The notes beneath the pieces were generated by a model. It was not told the origin of the DNA and did no database searches. It saw nothing but the letters and a program-made list of their open reading frames with translations. DNA of 64,000 nt from Gammaproteobacteria bacterium (GTDB lineage: Bacteria; Pseudomonadota; Gammaproteobacteria; CAISUE01), in NCBI GenBank assembly GCA_021156105.1, contig JAJNBD010000003.1, positions 1 through 64,000 of the forward strand. Direction: 5' to 3'. Shown in pieces: positions 8,277 through 16,927 of this stretch (position 1 is its first letter; every line of letters begins with the position of its first letter). A program made the position numbers and the translations under genes.

Positions 8277-9679
8277 TGTCAAAAGCAACTGCACTAGGAC
8301 GCATTAACCATATTCATTTTGTCGGCATTGGTGGTGCAGGCATGTGTGGCATTGCGGAAGTTTTATTAAATGAAGGCTATAAAATTTCAGGCTCCGATGC
8401 TCATCACAATTTCAACACCGATCGCTTAACCAAACTTGGTGCTCAAATCTTTATTGGTCATACAGCAAGCAATATTGCCGGTGCGGATGTATTAGTAAAA
8501 TCGACTAGCATTAAAAATGACAATCCTGAAGTTATTGCCGCTCACGAGAGCCACATTCCTGTTGTACCGCGCGCACAAATGTTAGGCGAGTTAATGCGCT
8601 TTCGTTATGGCATTGCTATTTCAGGCACGCATGGCAAGACAACAACGACCAGCTTGGTTACCAGCGTCCTAAGTGAAGCTAATTTAGACCCAACCTTTGT
8701 GATCGGCGGTTTATTAAATAGCACAGGTACTAATGCAAAATTAGGCACTGGAAAATTTTTAGTGGCTGAAGCTGATGAGAGCGATGCTTCATTTTTATAC
8801 TTACACCCCATGATGACCGTGGTCACCAATATTGATGCTGACCACATGGAAACTTATGGTGGTAGTTTTGAAACGCTACGTAAAACTTTTTTAAAATTTT
8901 TAGAAAACCTACCTTTTTATGGTATTGCTATTTTATGCATCGACGACCCCATCATTCGTCAATCGCTGGCGGAAATTTCTCGCCCGATGCGTACTTATGG
9001 CTTTAGTGTTGACGCTGATATTTCCGTGATACCTGGCAGCTGTCATTATGATGGTTGGATGTCGCATTTCACAGTTAAACGCCGTGATGCAACAGATTTG
9101 ACCGTTTCGTTGAAACTACCAGGCGATCACAATATCCTTAATGCCTGTGCTGCAATTGCCGTTGCTCATGAACTTGGCATTGCCGATAATGCGTTAGTAA
9201 AAGCTTTAGAAAATTTTAGCGGCGTCGGCCGCAGATTACAGCATCATGGCGATTTAAAACTATCAGAAAGCACAACGGTACACGTACTGGATGATTATGG
9301 CCATCACCCACGTGAAGTTGCCGTCACATTAGAAGCTTTACGTCGCGCTTATCCAGGGCGCCGCATCGTGATGGTTTTTCAACCGCATCGTTACACACGC
9401 ACACGTGATTTATTTCAAGACTTTGCAGAAGTATTAAGCAAATGTGATGAGTTATGCTTGCTAGATATTTATTCTGCCGGGGAGTCTGCGCTTCCAGGCA
9501 TTAGCAGTGGACATTTAGCAGATGCGATTCGTGATCATAAAAAAGTTAACCCTATCTTATTAGCTGATCATTCAAAACTACAACAAGCGCTTTCTGAAAT
9601 CACCCAAGACCAAGATATTTTACTCATGCAAGGCGCGGGTAATATTGGCGCGCTAGCCAAAGATTTATTTAAAAATTAA
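8276..9679 (+). CDS. murC: UDP-N-acetylmuramate--L-alanine ligase
   Basis: The gene encodes 467 residues with the Mur ligase layout: N-terminal UDP-binding Rossmann domain (FVGIGGAGMCGIAEVL), central ATPase with P-loop SGTHGKTTTTSLV and EADESDASFLYLHP, and a C-terminal domain with DDYGHHPREV and QPHRYTRTRDLF. It adds L-alanine to UDP-MurNAc in peptidoglycan synthesis in the cytoplasm. The ATG at 8276 overlaps the map stop (TAATG). Its location next to map rather than in the dcw cluster is unusual for gammaproteobacteria. Confidence 0.97.
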   Translation: MSKATALGRINHIHFVGIGGAGMCGIAEVLLNEGYKISGSDAHHNFNTDRLTKLGAQIFIGHTASNIAGADVLVKSTSIKNDNPEVIAAHESHIPVVPRAQMLGELMRFRYGIAISGTHGKTTTTSLVTSVLSEANLDPTFVIGGLLNSTGTNAKLGTGKFLVAEADESDASFLYLHPMMTVVTNIDADHMETYGGSFETLRKTFLKFLENLPFYGIAILCIDDPIIRQSLAEISRPMRTYGFSVDADISVIPGSCHYDGWMSHFTVKRRDATDLTVSLKLPGDHNILNACAAIAVAHELGIADNALVKALENFSGVGRRLQHHGDLKLSESTTVHVLDDYGHHPREVAVTLEALRRAYPGRRIVMVFQPHRYTRTRDLFQDFAEVLSKCDELCLLDIYSAGESALPGISSGHLADAIRDHKKVNPILLADHSKLQQALSEITQDQDILLMQGAGNIGALAKDLFKN

Positions 9680-9707
9680 GGGGCAACTGACAAGTTACCC
9701 CTTTAAT
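9676..9707. terminator. Bidirectional terminator between murC and the MFS gene
   Basis: A GGGGCAACT-GACA-AGTTACCCC stem is flanked by A-rich sequence on the left and TTTAATT on the right. It sits between the convergent murC stop (9679) and MFS stop (9714), so it can end transcription from both sides. Confidence 0.75.
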
Positions 9708-9713
9708 TGATGC

Positions 9714-10895
9714 CTAAGCATTTTGGTATTTCAAACCATTAAACGCCATTATCATCACAACCACCAAGAATAAAAAGATGATTGGTAATAACATTAATTT
9801 TATTTGAAATAAACCTACCATCAACACAATTAATGTTGCAAAGCCCACATTCATAAAATTCATTGCCGCTGAACCATGAGCTTTATCCATCACCTTATCC
9901 ATTGCTGCCGTTGAAGCATTGGCAAAAATTAATGCCAAACCAAAATAAATCAAGATCATTGGCAGAAATAAAGTCATTAAAGCAGATGCCTTCATCCATA
10001 CAGCAACTATCATAATTAAGATGCTAATGGCACTAACCGCTATACCCAAGCGAATACTAAAAACCAATCCTTTTCGCTTTAAAAATTGTACAGAAGCTAA
10101 AGAACCAAGCATCAAACCAATCGGCGGCAATAAATTTGCTAATCCATAAGCGGTTCCACTCATATGTAAAATACTGATGGCTAAAAAAGGGGCAACCGCT
10201 GCAAAAACATAAACAAATGCTGTTGCCCCTCCCATTAATAAACCACCCGCCATTAACTGTATATTTTTAAACTGTGCCATATAGCCTTCTGCTAAATGCT
10301 TTAATTCAAAAGCATGTATATCCTTTGCCACAAGTGTTTCCGGCAATTTTCTTGTCAAAAGCAATAAGCATAAACCATAAATCGCACCCGCATAAAAACA
10401 ACTCATCCAACCAAAATGCGTATTTAAAATGCCACCTAATGCCACCGCTAATCCTGGAGTAATTGCGAAAGCCAACATCAGGCAGGATAGTTTATGGCTC
10501 ACCATTTTTGGCTCATAACTTTCACTTAATAAAGTGAAAGTCATTTTTAAACCAACCCCAGAACCTAAAGCCATTAAAAAACGTGCTGCAACAAGCAAAA
10601 GATAACTATGAGTAAAACCCGCAATGATGCATAAGATATTACTCATTATTTGCACGCTTATACCCATATAAATCGCAGGCTTTCGTCCATAACGATTTGC
10701 AATCGGCCCATATAATAATTGACCAATAGCATAGCCAATCATAAACCACGTAATCATTTGCTGCGCTATACTTTCTGAGATCTGAAAATCATGTGCAATA
10801 TTTGGCAACGCTGGTGTAAATAACACAGCATTAACCGATGCGAATGAAATCATTAATACTAAAGTTAAAAAAGGGATTTTAATATTTTTTTGCAT
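9714..10895 (-). CDS. MFS drug-resistance-type transporter (Bcr/CflA-like)
   Basis: The roughly 393-residue protein has 12 predicted membrane helices. The loop after helix 2 carries GPIANRYGRKPAIY, the MFS motif A, and helix 5 resembles the antiporter motif (ALGSGVGLKMTF). This fits a proton-linked exporter of the Bcr/CflA/multidrug group, in the inner membrane. The ATG at 10895 is chosen because GGAG lies 8-10 nt upstream and the product begins directly in helix 1. A longer frame up to 11006 runs through a palindromic repeat and is not credible. It is divergent from a LysR-type regulator, its likely controller. Confidence 0.88.
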   Translation of the reverse strand: MQKNIKIPFLTLVLMISFASVNAVLFTPALPNIAHDFQISESIAQQMITWFMIGYAIGQLLYGPIANRYGRKPAIYMGISVQIMSNILCIIAGFTHSYLLLVAARFLMALGSGVGLKMTFTLLSESYEPKMVSHKLSCLMLAFAITPGLAVALGGILNTHFGWMSCFYAGAIYGLCLLLLTRKLPETLVAKDIHAFELKHLAEGYMAQFKNIQLMAGGLLMGGATAFVYVFAAVAPFLAISILHMSGTAYGLANLLPPIGLMLGSLASVQFLKRKGLVFSIRLGIAVSAISILIMIVAVWMKASALMTLFLPMILIYFGLALIFANASTAAMDKVMDKAHGSAAMNFMNVGFATLIVLMVGLFQIKLMLLPIIFLFLVVVMIMAFNGLKYQNA

Positions 10896-10945
10896 AACTC
10901 GTCTCCAAATAAATTCACTTTGCACCGGGCAAAAATCTATCGTAA

Positions 10946-11000
10946 GGTGGGCAAAGCGCGCCATACAGGTAGTTACATCGCTTACGCGCCTTTGTCCACC
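10946..11000. repeat. Palindromic REP/MITE-like repeat
   Basis: Arms GGTGGGCAAAGCGCG (10946-10960) and CGCGCCTTTGTCCACC (10985-11000) form an imperfect stem of about 15 bp around a 24-nt loop. The GGTGGGCA...TGCCCACC type is a common dispersed extragenic repeat in gammaproteobacteria. It lies in the intergenic region between the divergent MFS and LysR genes. Confidence 0.65.
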
Positions 11001-11063
11001 CTGCACGCGTACCGATTATCTTTACCTCGTACAACGCTAAAGCCATAACAATCATATTAATAC

Positions 11064-11105
11064 TTGACAGAATGGAAGGATATATTTATAAAGTTAATTT
11101 AACTT
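11064..11105 (+). promoter_or_regulatory. LysR-gene promoter with overlapping palindromic operator
   Basis: TTGACA (11064-11069), a 17-bp spacer and TATAAA (11087-11092) form a near-consensus sigma70 promoter for the LysR gene. A palindrome AAGTTAA-T-TTAACTT (11091-11105) overlaps the -10 and start site, and a further half-site AAGTTAATT lies at 11112-11120. This fits negative autoregulation by the LysR protein and control of the divergent MFS gene. Confidence 0.65.
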
Positions 11106-11125
11106 AACAAAAAGTTAATTAAAAT

Positions 11126-11986
11126 ATGAGTAATTATTATGATTTGGCAGAAACTTTTGTTTGGGTGACAAATTGCGGCTCTATTTATCAAGCCGCCATA
11201 AAGCTTCACCAGACAAGCGCGGCCATTAGTAAAAAGTTAAGTAAGCTTGAAGCACATCTAGGCATACAATTATTAACACGAGGGCGTAAAGGCGTAACAC
11301 TTACGGAAGCAGGTCAATCGTATTATCATGAAATTAAGCTAGCGATCCAACAATTCAAGACAGCTGAACTTTCTGCTAAACAATTAAAGTCTGAACCGCA
11401 AGGTGAACTTGTTGTTGTCAGCAATCAATTTTATGCGGAAAATAAAATCTTGCCTAAACTTGGAAACTTTTTAAAAAAATATCCAGGTATCCTCTTGCGG
11501 CTAGAAATAGCAGATATGCAGCCAGATTTTAATAGTCGAAAAATGGACATTTTATTTGGCATTTCTGCCCCAGGCAGTGATGGGCTCGTTCAAAAAAAAC
11601 TTGCAGCAACACATTATGTTCTTTGCGCCTCACCCAAATATCTTAAAAAATATGGCGAACCAAAAAATCTCGCGGAATTATTACAACACAGCTTTATTGC
11701 GCATAGTAGCAGAAAACCACCCAACCGCATTCACTTTGCAAAGCAAGATGTTTTGCTGCAACCTAAACTCTTCTTTAATAATACCTCACTGATGATCCAA
11801 GCAGCGCAAGAAGGACTAGGTATTATTTGGGCTCATAAAAATATGGTAGATAAATATTTAGCAACAAAAAGTTTAAAATGTATTTTGGAAAAATTTACGG
11901 CTGACCCTATTAACGTCTATGCTTACTATATTCACCAAAGATTTCGTGAGCCAAAAATTCAAGCCTTTTTAAGTTTTTTCTCTTAG
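11126..11986 (+). CDS. LysR-family transcriptional regulator
   Basis: The 286-residue protein has an N-terminal winged helix (residues 1-62: AETFVWVTNCGSIYQAAIKL, then SAAISKKLSKLEAHLGIQLL and TLTEAGQSYY) and a C-terminal periplasmic-binding-like effector domain (about 90-286) of the CrgA/YhjC type. Such regulators usually control a divergent gene; here this is the MFS exporter. A decayed copy of its last 38 codons occurs at 13965-14081, on the other side of the following gene. Confidence 0.93.
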   Translation: MSNYYDLAETFVWVTNCGSIYQAAIKLHQTSAAISKKLSKLEAHLGIQLLTRGRKGVTLTEAGQSYYHEIKLAIQQFKTAELSAKQLKSEPQGELVVVSNQFYAENKILPKLGNFLKKYPGILLRLEIADMQPDFNSRKMDILFGISAPGSDGLVQKKLAATHYVLCASPKYLKKYGEPKNLAELLQHSFIAHSSRKPPNRIHFAKQDVLLQPKLFFNNTSLMIQAAQEGLGIIWAHKNMVDKYLATKSLKCILEKFTADPINVYAYYIHQRFREPKIQAFLSFFS

Positions 11987-12086
11987 CTAATTTTTTGACA
12001 GCTAGCGCTTTTATTAAACCAACACTTGCAAAAAAAAAACTGTAAAGCTAAGATACAATCAACCAATAAAAACAATGGAGCGTTCC

Positions 12087-13913
12087 ATGCCTTCCCCTGA
12101 ACAGAAGTATTTTGAATTAAATTTTAATCAATACGAAGCCTTAATCGAACAATATATATCAGAAAAGCATCCGGACCTTTTAAAACTATCCGCAGAATAT
12201 ATTCCTAACGCTAAAACGCTTACTTTACAAGAAAAATTACAGCTGTTCTATATAATAGTAACGTCAGTGACACTCAAACCAAGCGAGGATATTCAGCAAC
12301 CCAACCCTCTTCTTGCTAATTTTATAACTTTTATTAAAGAACAAATTGAAGCAGACCATCATGCAGAGCTTACTGAGTTTCTTATACAAAATTTTGAGAG
12401 TATCATTCCACCGTCAATTATCTTTCACGCATCATGGCGTAATTTTTTAACCTCTGCTCTCCAAATATACCATGAACTACTAAAAGCAAATGCGACAGGG
12501 GAACTAATAGCCTTTTTTGATCAAGTACTCTATAAAAGAGGACAGGCACTAGCAATCCGTATTTTTAGCAGTGGGGATATCGAAGAGGTAAGGAGTTTTT
12601 GCTGTTTACTAGAAGAGCTGCTAAAGCATATTCATGTAGAAAGAATAATGGGATTATTTGAAGATAATGCTTCCCGTGATTTAACCCCCTTAGCAATTAT
12701 TGCTCAGCATCAAAAAAATGATGCATGTAAAATGCTTTTACTTGGGCTCTTTAAAAAGTTATCTGAAAAGGGAATTGAGCCAGGAAGAATACAAGCATTA
12801 TTCCTTATCGGCCCCCGCTCTGCACTTGATAAATCCTTCCTTGAAAAATTCATCAAGAGCCCACAATTACTTTATAGCATGCTAGAAAATGATTTTTACC
12901 CGCATAAAGAATATTATTTATTATTTAATGATGCTGATCAAAAAGATGATGAGTATAAAATGCTTTTACTAAAAGCACTTAACCGGATATGTGAAAAAGG
13001 AACTGATCCGCGTAGGATTCATGCATTATTTTTTTACGACTCTCACGTTTCATTTTATAAAAATCTTTTCGATACCTTCATCAAGAACCCAAATTTACTC
13101 TCTAGCATGCTAGAGAACGATTTCTTCCCAAATGGAAAATATTATTCATTGTTTATGACTTATTACCAAAGAGATGATGAATATAAAATGCTTTTACTGC
13201 AAACCCTTAAGCAATTATGTGAAAAGGGTATTGAACCGAAAAAAATTCAAGCATTATTTCTTAGCAGTCCCCAATCCTCATCTGCTGATCGCCATCTTTT
13301 CGATAGCTTCATCAAGAATCACGATTTACTCTGTAGCATGCTAGAAAATGATTTCTTCCCGCATAAAAAATATTACGCCTTATTTATAGCTTTCGACCAC
13401 GAAGATGACGACTGTAAAATTCTTTTACTGAAGACATTTAGACGTTTATGTGAGAAGAAGATTTTTCCAAATGTAAATTATTTTCAAGGATGGTTTAACA
13501 ATCCTTCCCCTGACTCTGGAGAGTTTTATTTCGAAAGCTACAGCAAGAGCTCAAGATTACTTTATAACATGCTAGAAAATGATCTTTTCCCGAGAAGAAT
13601 GTATGATTCATTAAAAGATAAAAAAGAAAGCTTGTGTGAGTATATATTTCAATTGCCGTTAGATGAACAGCGTTATGCGCTTAAAAATGCCACCTGTCAA
13701 AATCACCCATTGGGTAGAGTCTTCTTTTTACAACGAGGCTTAAGTATGCCCTCTTTAGAGAGTGGGATATTAAAAAAACTTAATGAGCGAAAAAAGCAGC
13801 TTGATTCTCTTCCTGGTTTTTTTAGACCCCCAGTAATAGCGTCCCATCAACCAGCGCCGCCTCCTGGCCGTGATCCCGAGCCAGATCCGCGTTCTCATGA
13901 TTTAGCGCTTTAG
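12087..13913 (+). CDS. Large helical-repeat protein of unknown function (candidate secreted effector)
   Basis: The 608-residue protein has no recognised family. From about residue 190 to 510 it carries four to five degenerate repeats of about 73 residues with the core SMLENDFFPHKKYY...DDEYKMLLLKAL...CEKGIEPRRIQALF...FIKNP, all predicted helical. The N-terminal 180 residues are also helical; the last 40 are proline-rich (PAPPPGRDPEPDP). There is no signal peptide or membrane segment. The ATG at 12087 has GGAG 7 nt upstream and is preferred over the ATG at 12075. Solenoid proteins like this are typical of effectors in intracellular bacteria, but that role is inference. It is flanked by the intact LysR gene and a LysR 3' remnant. 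Confidence 0.8.
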   Translation: MPSPEQKYFELNFNQYEALIEQYISEKHPDLLKLSAEYIPNAKTLTLQEKLQLFYIIVTSVTLKPSEDIQQPNPLLANFITFIKEQIEADHHAELTEFLIQNFESIIPPSIIFHASWRNFLTSALQIYHELLKANATGELIAFFDQVLYKRGQALAIRIFSSGDIEEVRSFCCLLEELLKHIHVERIMGLFEDNASRDLTPLAIIAQHQKNDACKMLLLGLFKKLSEKGIEPGRIQALFLIGPRSALDKSFLEKFIKSPQLLYSMLENDFYPHKEYYLLFNDADQKDDEYKMLLLKALNRICEKGTDPRRIHALFFYDSHVSFYKNLFDTFIKNPNLLSSMLENDFFPNGKYYSLFMTYYQRDDEYKMLLLQTLKQLCEKGIEPKKIQALFLSSPQSSSADRHLFDSFIKNHDLLCSMLENDFFPHKKYYALFIAFDHEDDDCKILLLKTFRRLCEKKIFPNVNYFQGWFNNPSPDSGEFYFESYSKSSRLLYNMLENDLFPRRMYDSLKDKKESLCEYIFQLPLDEQRYALKNATCQNHPLGRVFFLQRGLSMPSLESGILKKLNERKKQLDSLPGFFRPPVIASHQPAPPPGRDPEPDPRSHDLAL

Positions 13914-13931
13914 ACTTCTTCATTTTATTTG

Positions 13932-13951
13932 GGCGCAGCTTAAGCTGCGCC
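13932..13951 (+). terminator. Perfect 20-bp palindrome, probable terminator hairpin
   Basis: GGCGCAGCTTAAGCTGCGCC is a perfect inverted repeat 18 nt after the stop of the repeat-protein gene. It is followed by CTGATAAAAAA rather than a T-tract, so it may be a hairpin repeat or, read on the minus strand, a terminator preceded by T-rich sequence. Confidence 0.45.
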
Positions 13952-13964
13952 TGATAAAAAACCG

Positions 13965-14081
13965 TGCTTAAAATGTTTTTTGGAAAAGTTTACGACCGCC
14001 CCTATTAATGTCTATAGATACTATATTTACCAGAGACTTCGTGAACCAAAAATGCAAACATTTTTAAACTTCTTCTCTTAA
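13965..14081 (+). pseudogene. 3' remnant of a second LysR-type gene (last 38 codons)
   Basis: In frame, codons from 13965 to the TAA at 14079-14081 give CLKCFLEKFTTAPINVYRYY followed by IYQRLREPKMQTFLNFFS. This aligns without gaps to the last 38 residues of the LysR protein ending at 11986 (about 70% identical by eye), including the position of the stop codon. There is no upstream LysR sequence. It is therefore the tail of a duplicated gene, separated from the intact copy by the 608-residue repeat protein. It documents a duplication or insertion event. Confidence 0.85.
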
Positions 14082-14152
14082 GAAAAAAATATTCTCTGCT
14101 AAAAAATGCAAAAGAACAATCCATAAAAATATTGCTTAACCTATTAGACTAA

Positions 14153-14780
14153 TCATCCCCCTTTGTCATTATCGCCATGCTGATAGCCATCTCTCTTTAA
14201 TAGCTTTTTATCGCTCTTAGCTCCTTTAACAGCATAATACTTTTTAACAGCCTGTTGCCAACTTTTTGGCAAGCTGTTTATTGATAGAATATCATTGCTT
14301 GCTTTTGGCCAACAAACAATAAAAGGATCATCGCCAGCATCAGAACCAGGCATAATAAAAACCTGACTGTTGCCATCACTAGGCACCCAAAGCTTCCCAC
14401 CAGTTGTTGCTTGGCTGAGCGTCCCCCACTCATCATACACACAGCCATTTCCTGGAACTGTCGGCGCAATTACTGTCATCCAAAATACTCTTCCACGACC
14501 AGAAAGATTTTGATCAGTAGCGTAAGACAAGGCACCCCCTATTTTATCTGCAAGCGGAATATCAACCTCACTATCTTTCAGGCATGACATGTCTGCGACA
14601 TCTTTAGTATCTTGCGGGGGGGGCCGTAGAATCATCACTTGGAATACAGCTTTTTAGTGTGCTTACCCCAAGCGCGTCCCTTGTAAACCGTTCACTTACA
14701 TATACAGTAATCCCTTCTGCAAATACTGTTGGATATGCGATTAAAGTAAATAAACAGCAAAATAAAAACTTATTGCGCAT
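14153..14780 (-). pseudogene. Secreted cysteine-containing protein, frame broken at a C8 tract
   Basis: From ATG 14780, with GGAG 6-9 nt upstream, the minus strand encodes a signal peptide (MRNKFLFCCLFTLIAYPTVFA) and a mature start up to residue 58, where it stops just after a run of eight C (rc of 14616-14623). Immediately across the run another frame continues for about 155 codons to 14153, with DTKDVADMSCLKDSEVDIPL, NGCVYDEWGTLSQ and DPFIVCWPKA. Removing one C joins both parts into one protein of about 213 residues with a signal peptide and four conserved-looking Cys. It could be a true pseudogene, a phase-variable gene or a sequencing slip at a homopolymer. The family is not recognised; an exported or secreted location is likely. 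Confidence 0.75.
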
Positions 14781-14961
14781 TAATCTCTCCTTAGAAATTT
14801 ACTCTTGTTAAAAACAAATGGTAGTCCATCAATTATGTGATTAGTACAAGCTAATTGCCTGCACATATCAGGTTTTTATTGCACTATCTTTCAAGCTAAT
14901 TATAACATCGCTAGATTGCACTTGATAAAAAGAGAACTTTAGCAAAAAGAAAATCTTACGA

Positions 14962-16371
14962 CTAGCCCATATTGGGCGTAAAATTAGCAAAGCGCGTGTA
15001 CTGGCCAAGGAAGGTGAGCCGCACTTTACCGGTAGGACCGTTACGGTGTTTTGCAATAATAATTTCTGCCGTACCTTTATCGCGGCTATCTTCGTAATAA
15101 ACTTCGTCACGATAAATAAATACGATCAAGTCAGCATCTTGCTCGATCGCGCCCGATTCACGTAAATCTGACATCACAGGACGCTTATCGGCACGCTGCT
15201 CTAATGAACGGTTTAACTGTGATAAAGCAATGATCGGCACATTCAATTCTTTCGCAACCGCTTTGATCGAACGGGAAATTTCAGAAATTTCTGCAACACG
15301 GTTATCACGCAAACCCGGTACTTGCATGAGCTGCAAGTAGTCTAAAATGATTAAACCTAATTTACCATCAAATTGTTTTGCTAAACGTCTTGCGCGAGCA
15401 CGTAATTCATTGGGCGTCAGTGCGGGGGTATCGTCAATATACATCGGCGTATTTGACATCATCGTAAGCGTACTAGCTAAGCGATGGAAGTCGTGATCAT
15501 CTAAACGGCCAGTTTTAATTTTACTTTGATCAATGCTGCTCATCGACGATAACATACGCATTGCCAAAGACTCACCTGGCATTTCCATACTAAAAATTAA
15601 AACCGGTTTTTGCTCTTTATAAGCCACATACTCACCGATATTCATGGCAAAAGTGGTTTTACCCATGGAAGGACGACCAGCAACAATAACCATATCCGCA
15701 GGCTGTAGACCTGCTGTCATATCATCAAAGTCTGTAAAACCTGTTGGCACACCCGTAAGTGCATCTGGCGTATGATAAAGATATTCAACCCGATCAACTG
15801 CTTTAGCTAATAATTCACCAATCGCAACGGGACCCGAGCCACGAGACAGCTGTTCACCAATGGAAAAAACTTTTTGCTCGGCTTCATCTAATACTTCAGA
15901 CGCTTTACGACCTTCTGGACGATAAGCTGTTTCTGCAATATCTGTACTGACGCCAATTAACTGACGAAAGATAGAACGCTCGCGAACGATATCCGCATAA
16001 GCGCCAATATTGGCAGCACTAGGCGTATTTTTAGCCAGTTCAAATAAATAAAATTCACCACCCGCGTTTTCTAATTCGCCTTGAGCTTTTAAATTTTCTT
16101 TCAGGGTAACGAAATCAAACGGCTGATTAGCACGCGCTAAATTAGTAATGGCACGAAATAATAAGCGATGGTCATGACGATAAAAATCTGACTCTGACAC
16201 ACGGTCAGACACACGGTCCCAAGCAAGATTATCGAGTAAAAGTCCACCAATAACTGCTTGTTCTGCTTCAAGAGAATGAGGAGGTTCTTTGATGGCATCA
16301 AGCATGCGATCCCGATCCCGGTCTCGATCACCTGATTTACGTCGTTTAGGCGCAGCAAACGTTTCTGTCAT
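14962..16371 (-). CDS. dnaB: Replicative DNA helicase DnaB
   Basis: The 469-residue protein has a DnaB N-terminal helical domain (PPHSLEAEQAVIGGLLLDN), a linker and a RecA-like helicase domain with Walker A GRPSMGKTTFAMN (about residue 230), IILDYLQLM (Walker B) and a DLRESGAIEQDADLI motif. It unwinds DNA ahead of the replication fork as a hexamer. The start at 16371 (MTETFAAPKRRKSG) is preferred; the upstream in-frame ATG at 16410 lies in the loop of a GCTGGGTTT/AAACCCAGC hairpin between rplI and this gene. It is the last gene of the rpsF-rpsR-DUF2232-rplI-dnaB cluster. The 14781-14961 stretch after it shows nothing recognisable. Confidence 0.97.
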   Translation of the reverse strand: MTETFAAPKRRKSGDRDRDRDRMLDAIKEPPHSLEAEQAVIGGLLLDNLAWDRVSDRVSESDFYRHDHRLLFRAITNLARANQPFDFVTLKENLKAQGELENAGGEFYLFELAKNTPSAANIGAYADIVRERSIFRQLIGVSTDIAETAYRPEGRKASEVLDEAEQKVFSIGEQLSRGSGPVAIGELLAKAVDRVEYLYHTPDALTGVPTGFTDFDDMTAGLQPADMVIVAGRPSMGKTTFAMNIGEYVAYKEQKPVLIFSMEMPGESLAMRMLSSMSSIDQSKIKTGRLDDHDFHRLASTLTMMSNTPMYIDDTPALTPNELRARARRLAKQFDGKLGLIILDYLQLMQVPGLRDNRVAEISEISRSIKAVAKELNVPIIALSQLNRSLEQRADKRPVMSDLRESGAIEQDADLIVFIYRDEVYYEDSRDKGTAEIIIAKHRNGPTGKVRLTFLGQYTRFANFTPNMG

Positions 16372-16470
16372 AGAGCCGTTTATCGTAAGATGTGAGCTGG
16401 GTTTAAGCATAGCTCAAACCCAGCAATGATACTGCTTAGCTTCACGTTATACGCTCAGCCAAACTTAATA

Positions 16471-16923
16471 TTAAACTTCAGCAGTAACGACAATATTAAT
16501 TGTTGCAACTACATCGCTATGCAAGTCAATCTCAATATGGTGCTCGCCAGTTTGACGAATTGCACCATGTGGCATTTTAACTTCGCTACGAGCCACTTGA
16601 ATATCAAAATTTTCTTTAACCAGTCTAACGATATCGCTGGTACCAATGGAGCCAAATAAGCGACCTTCATCACCTGTTTTGGCAGCAACACTAATGGTTT
16701 TACCATTGATTTGCGCTGCTTGTTTTTCAGCAACTGCCAGTGCTTCTTTAGCTTTACGCTCAAGTTCTGCGCGCTGCGCTTCAAACTTGCTAAGGTTGGC
16801 AGCTGTTGCAGATACTGCTTTTTGTTGTGGAATCAAAAAGTTTCGGCCGTAACCAGGACGAACATTAACAACTTCACCCATTTTTCCTAAACCCCGAACA
16901 CTTTCCACTAAAATAACTTTCAT
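16471..16923 (-). CDS. rplI: 50S ribosomal protein L9
   Basis: The 150-residue protein begins MKVILVESVRGLGKMGEVVNVRPGYGRNFLIP, the L9 signature, followed by the long connecting helix (SKFEAQRAELERKAKEALA) and a C-terminal RNA-binding domain. It binds 23S rRNA near the L1 stalk. It lies 4 bp after the DUF2232 gene and upstream of dnaB. Confidence 0.98.
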   Translation of the reverse strand: MKVILVESVRGLGKMGEVVNVRPGYGRNFLIPQQKAVSATAANLSKFEAQRAELERKAKEALAVAEKQAAQINGKTISVAAKTGDEGRLFGSIGTSDIVRLVKENFDIQVARSEVKMPHGAIRQTGEHHIEIDLHSDVVATINIVVTAEV

Positions 16924-16927
16924 AAAA

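Noticed and set aside
10896..11006. N-terminal extension of the MFS protein (37 residues)
   Set aside because: It lies over a palindromic repeat, contains no conserved sequence, and a good GGAG ribosome binding site precedes the internal ATG at 10895.
16396..16424. Hairpin GCTGGGTTT/AAACCCAGC between rplI and dnaB as a terminator
   Set aside because: No T-tract follows in the minus direction, and dnaB is expected to be co-transcribed; it is noted only as an argument against the upstream dnaB start.
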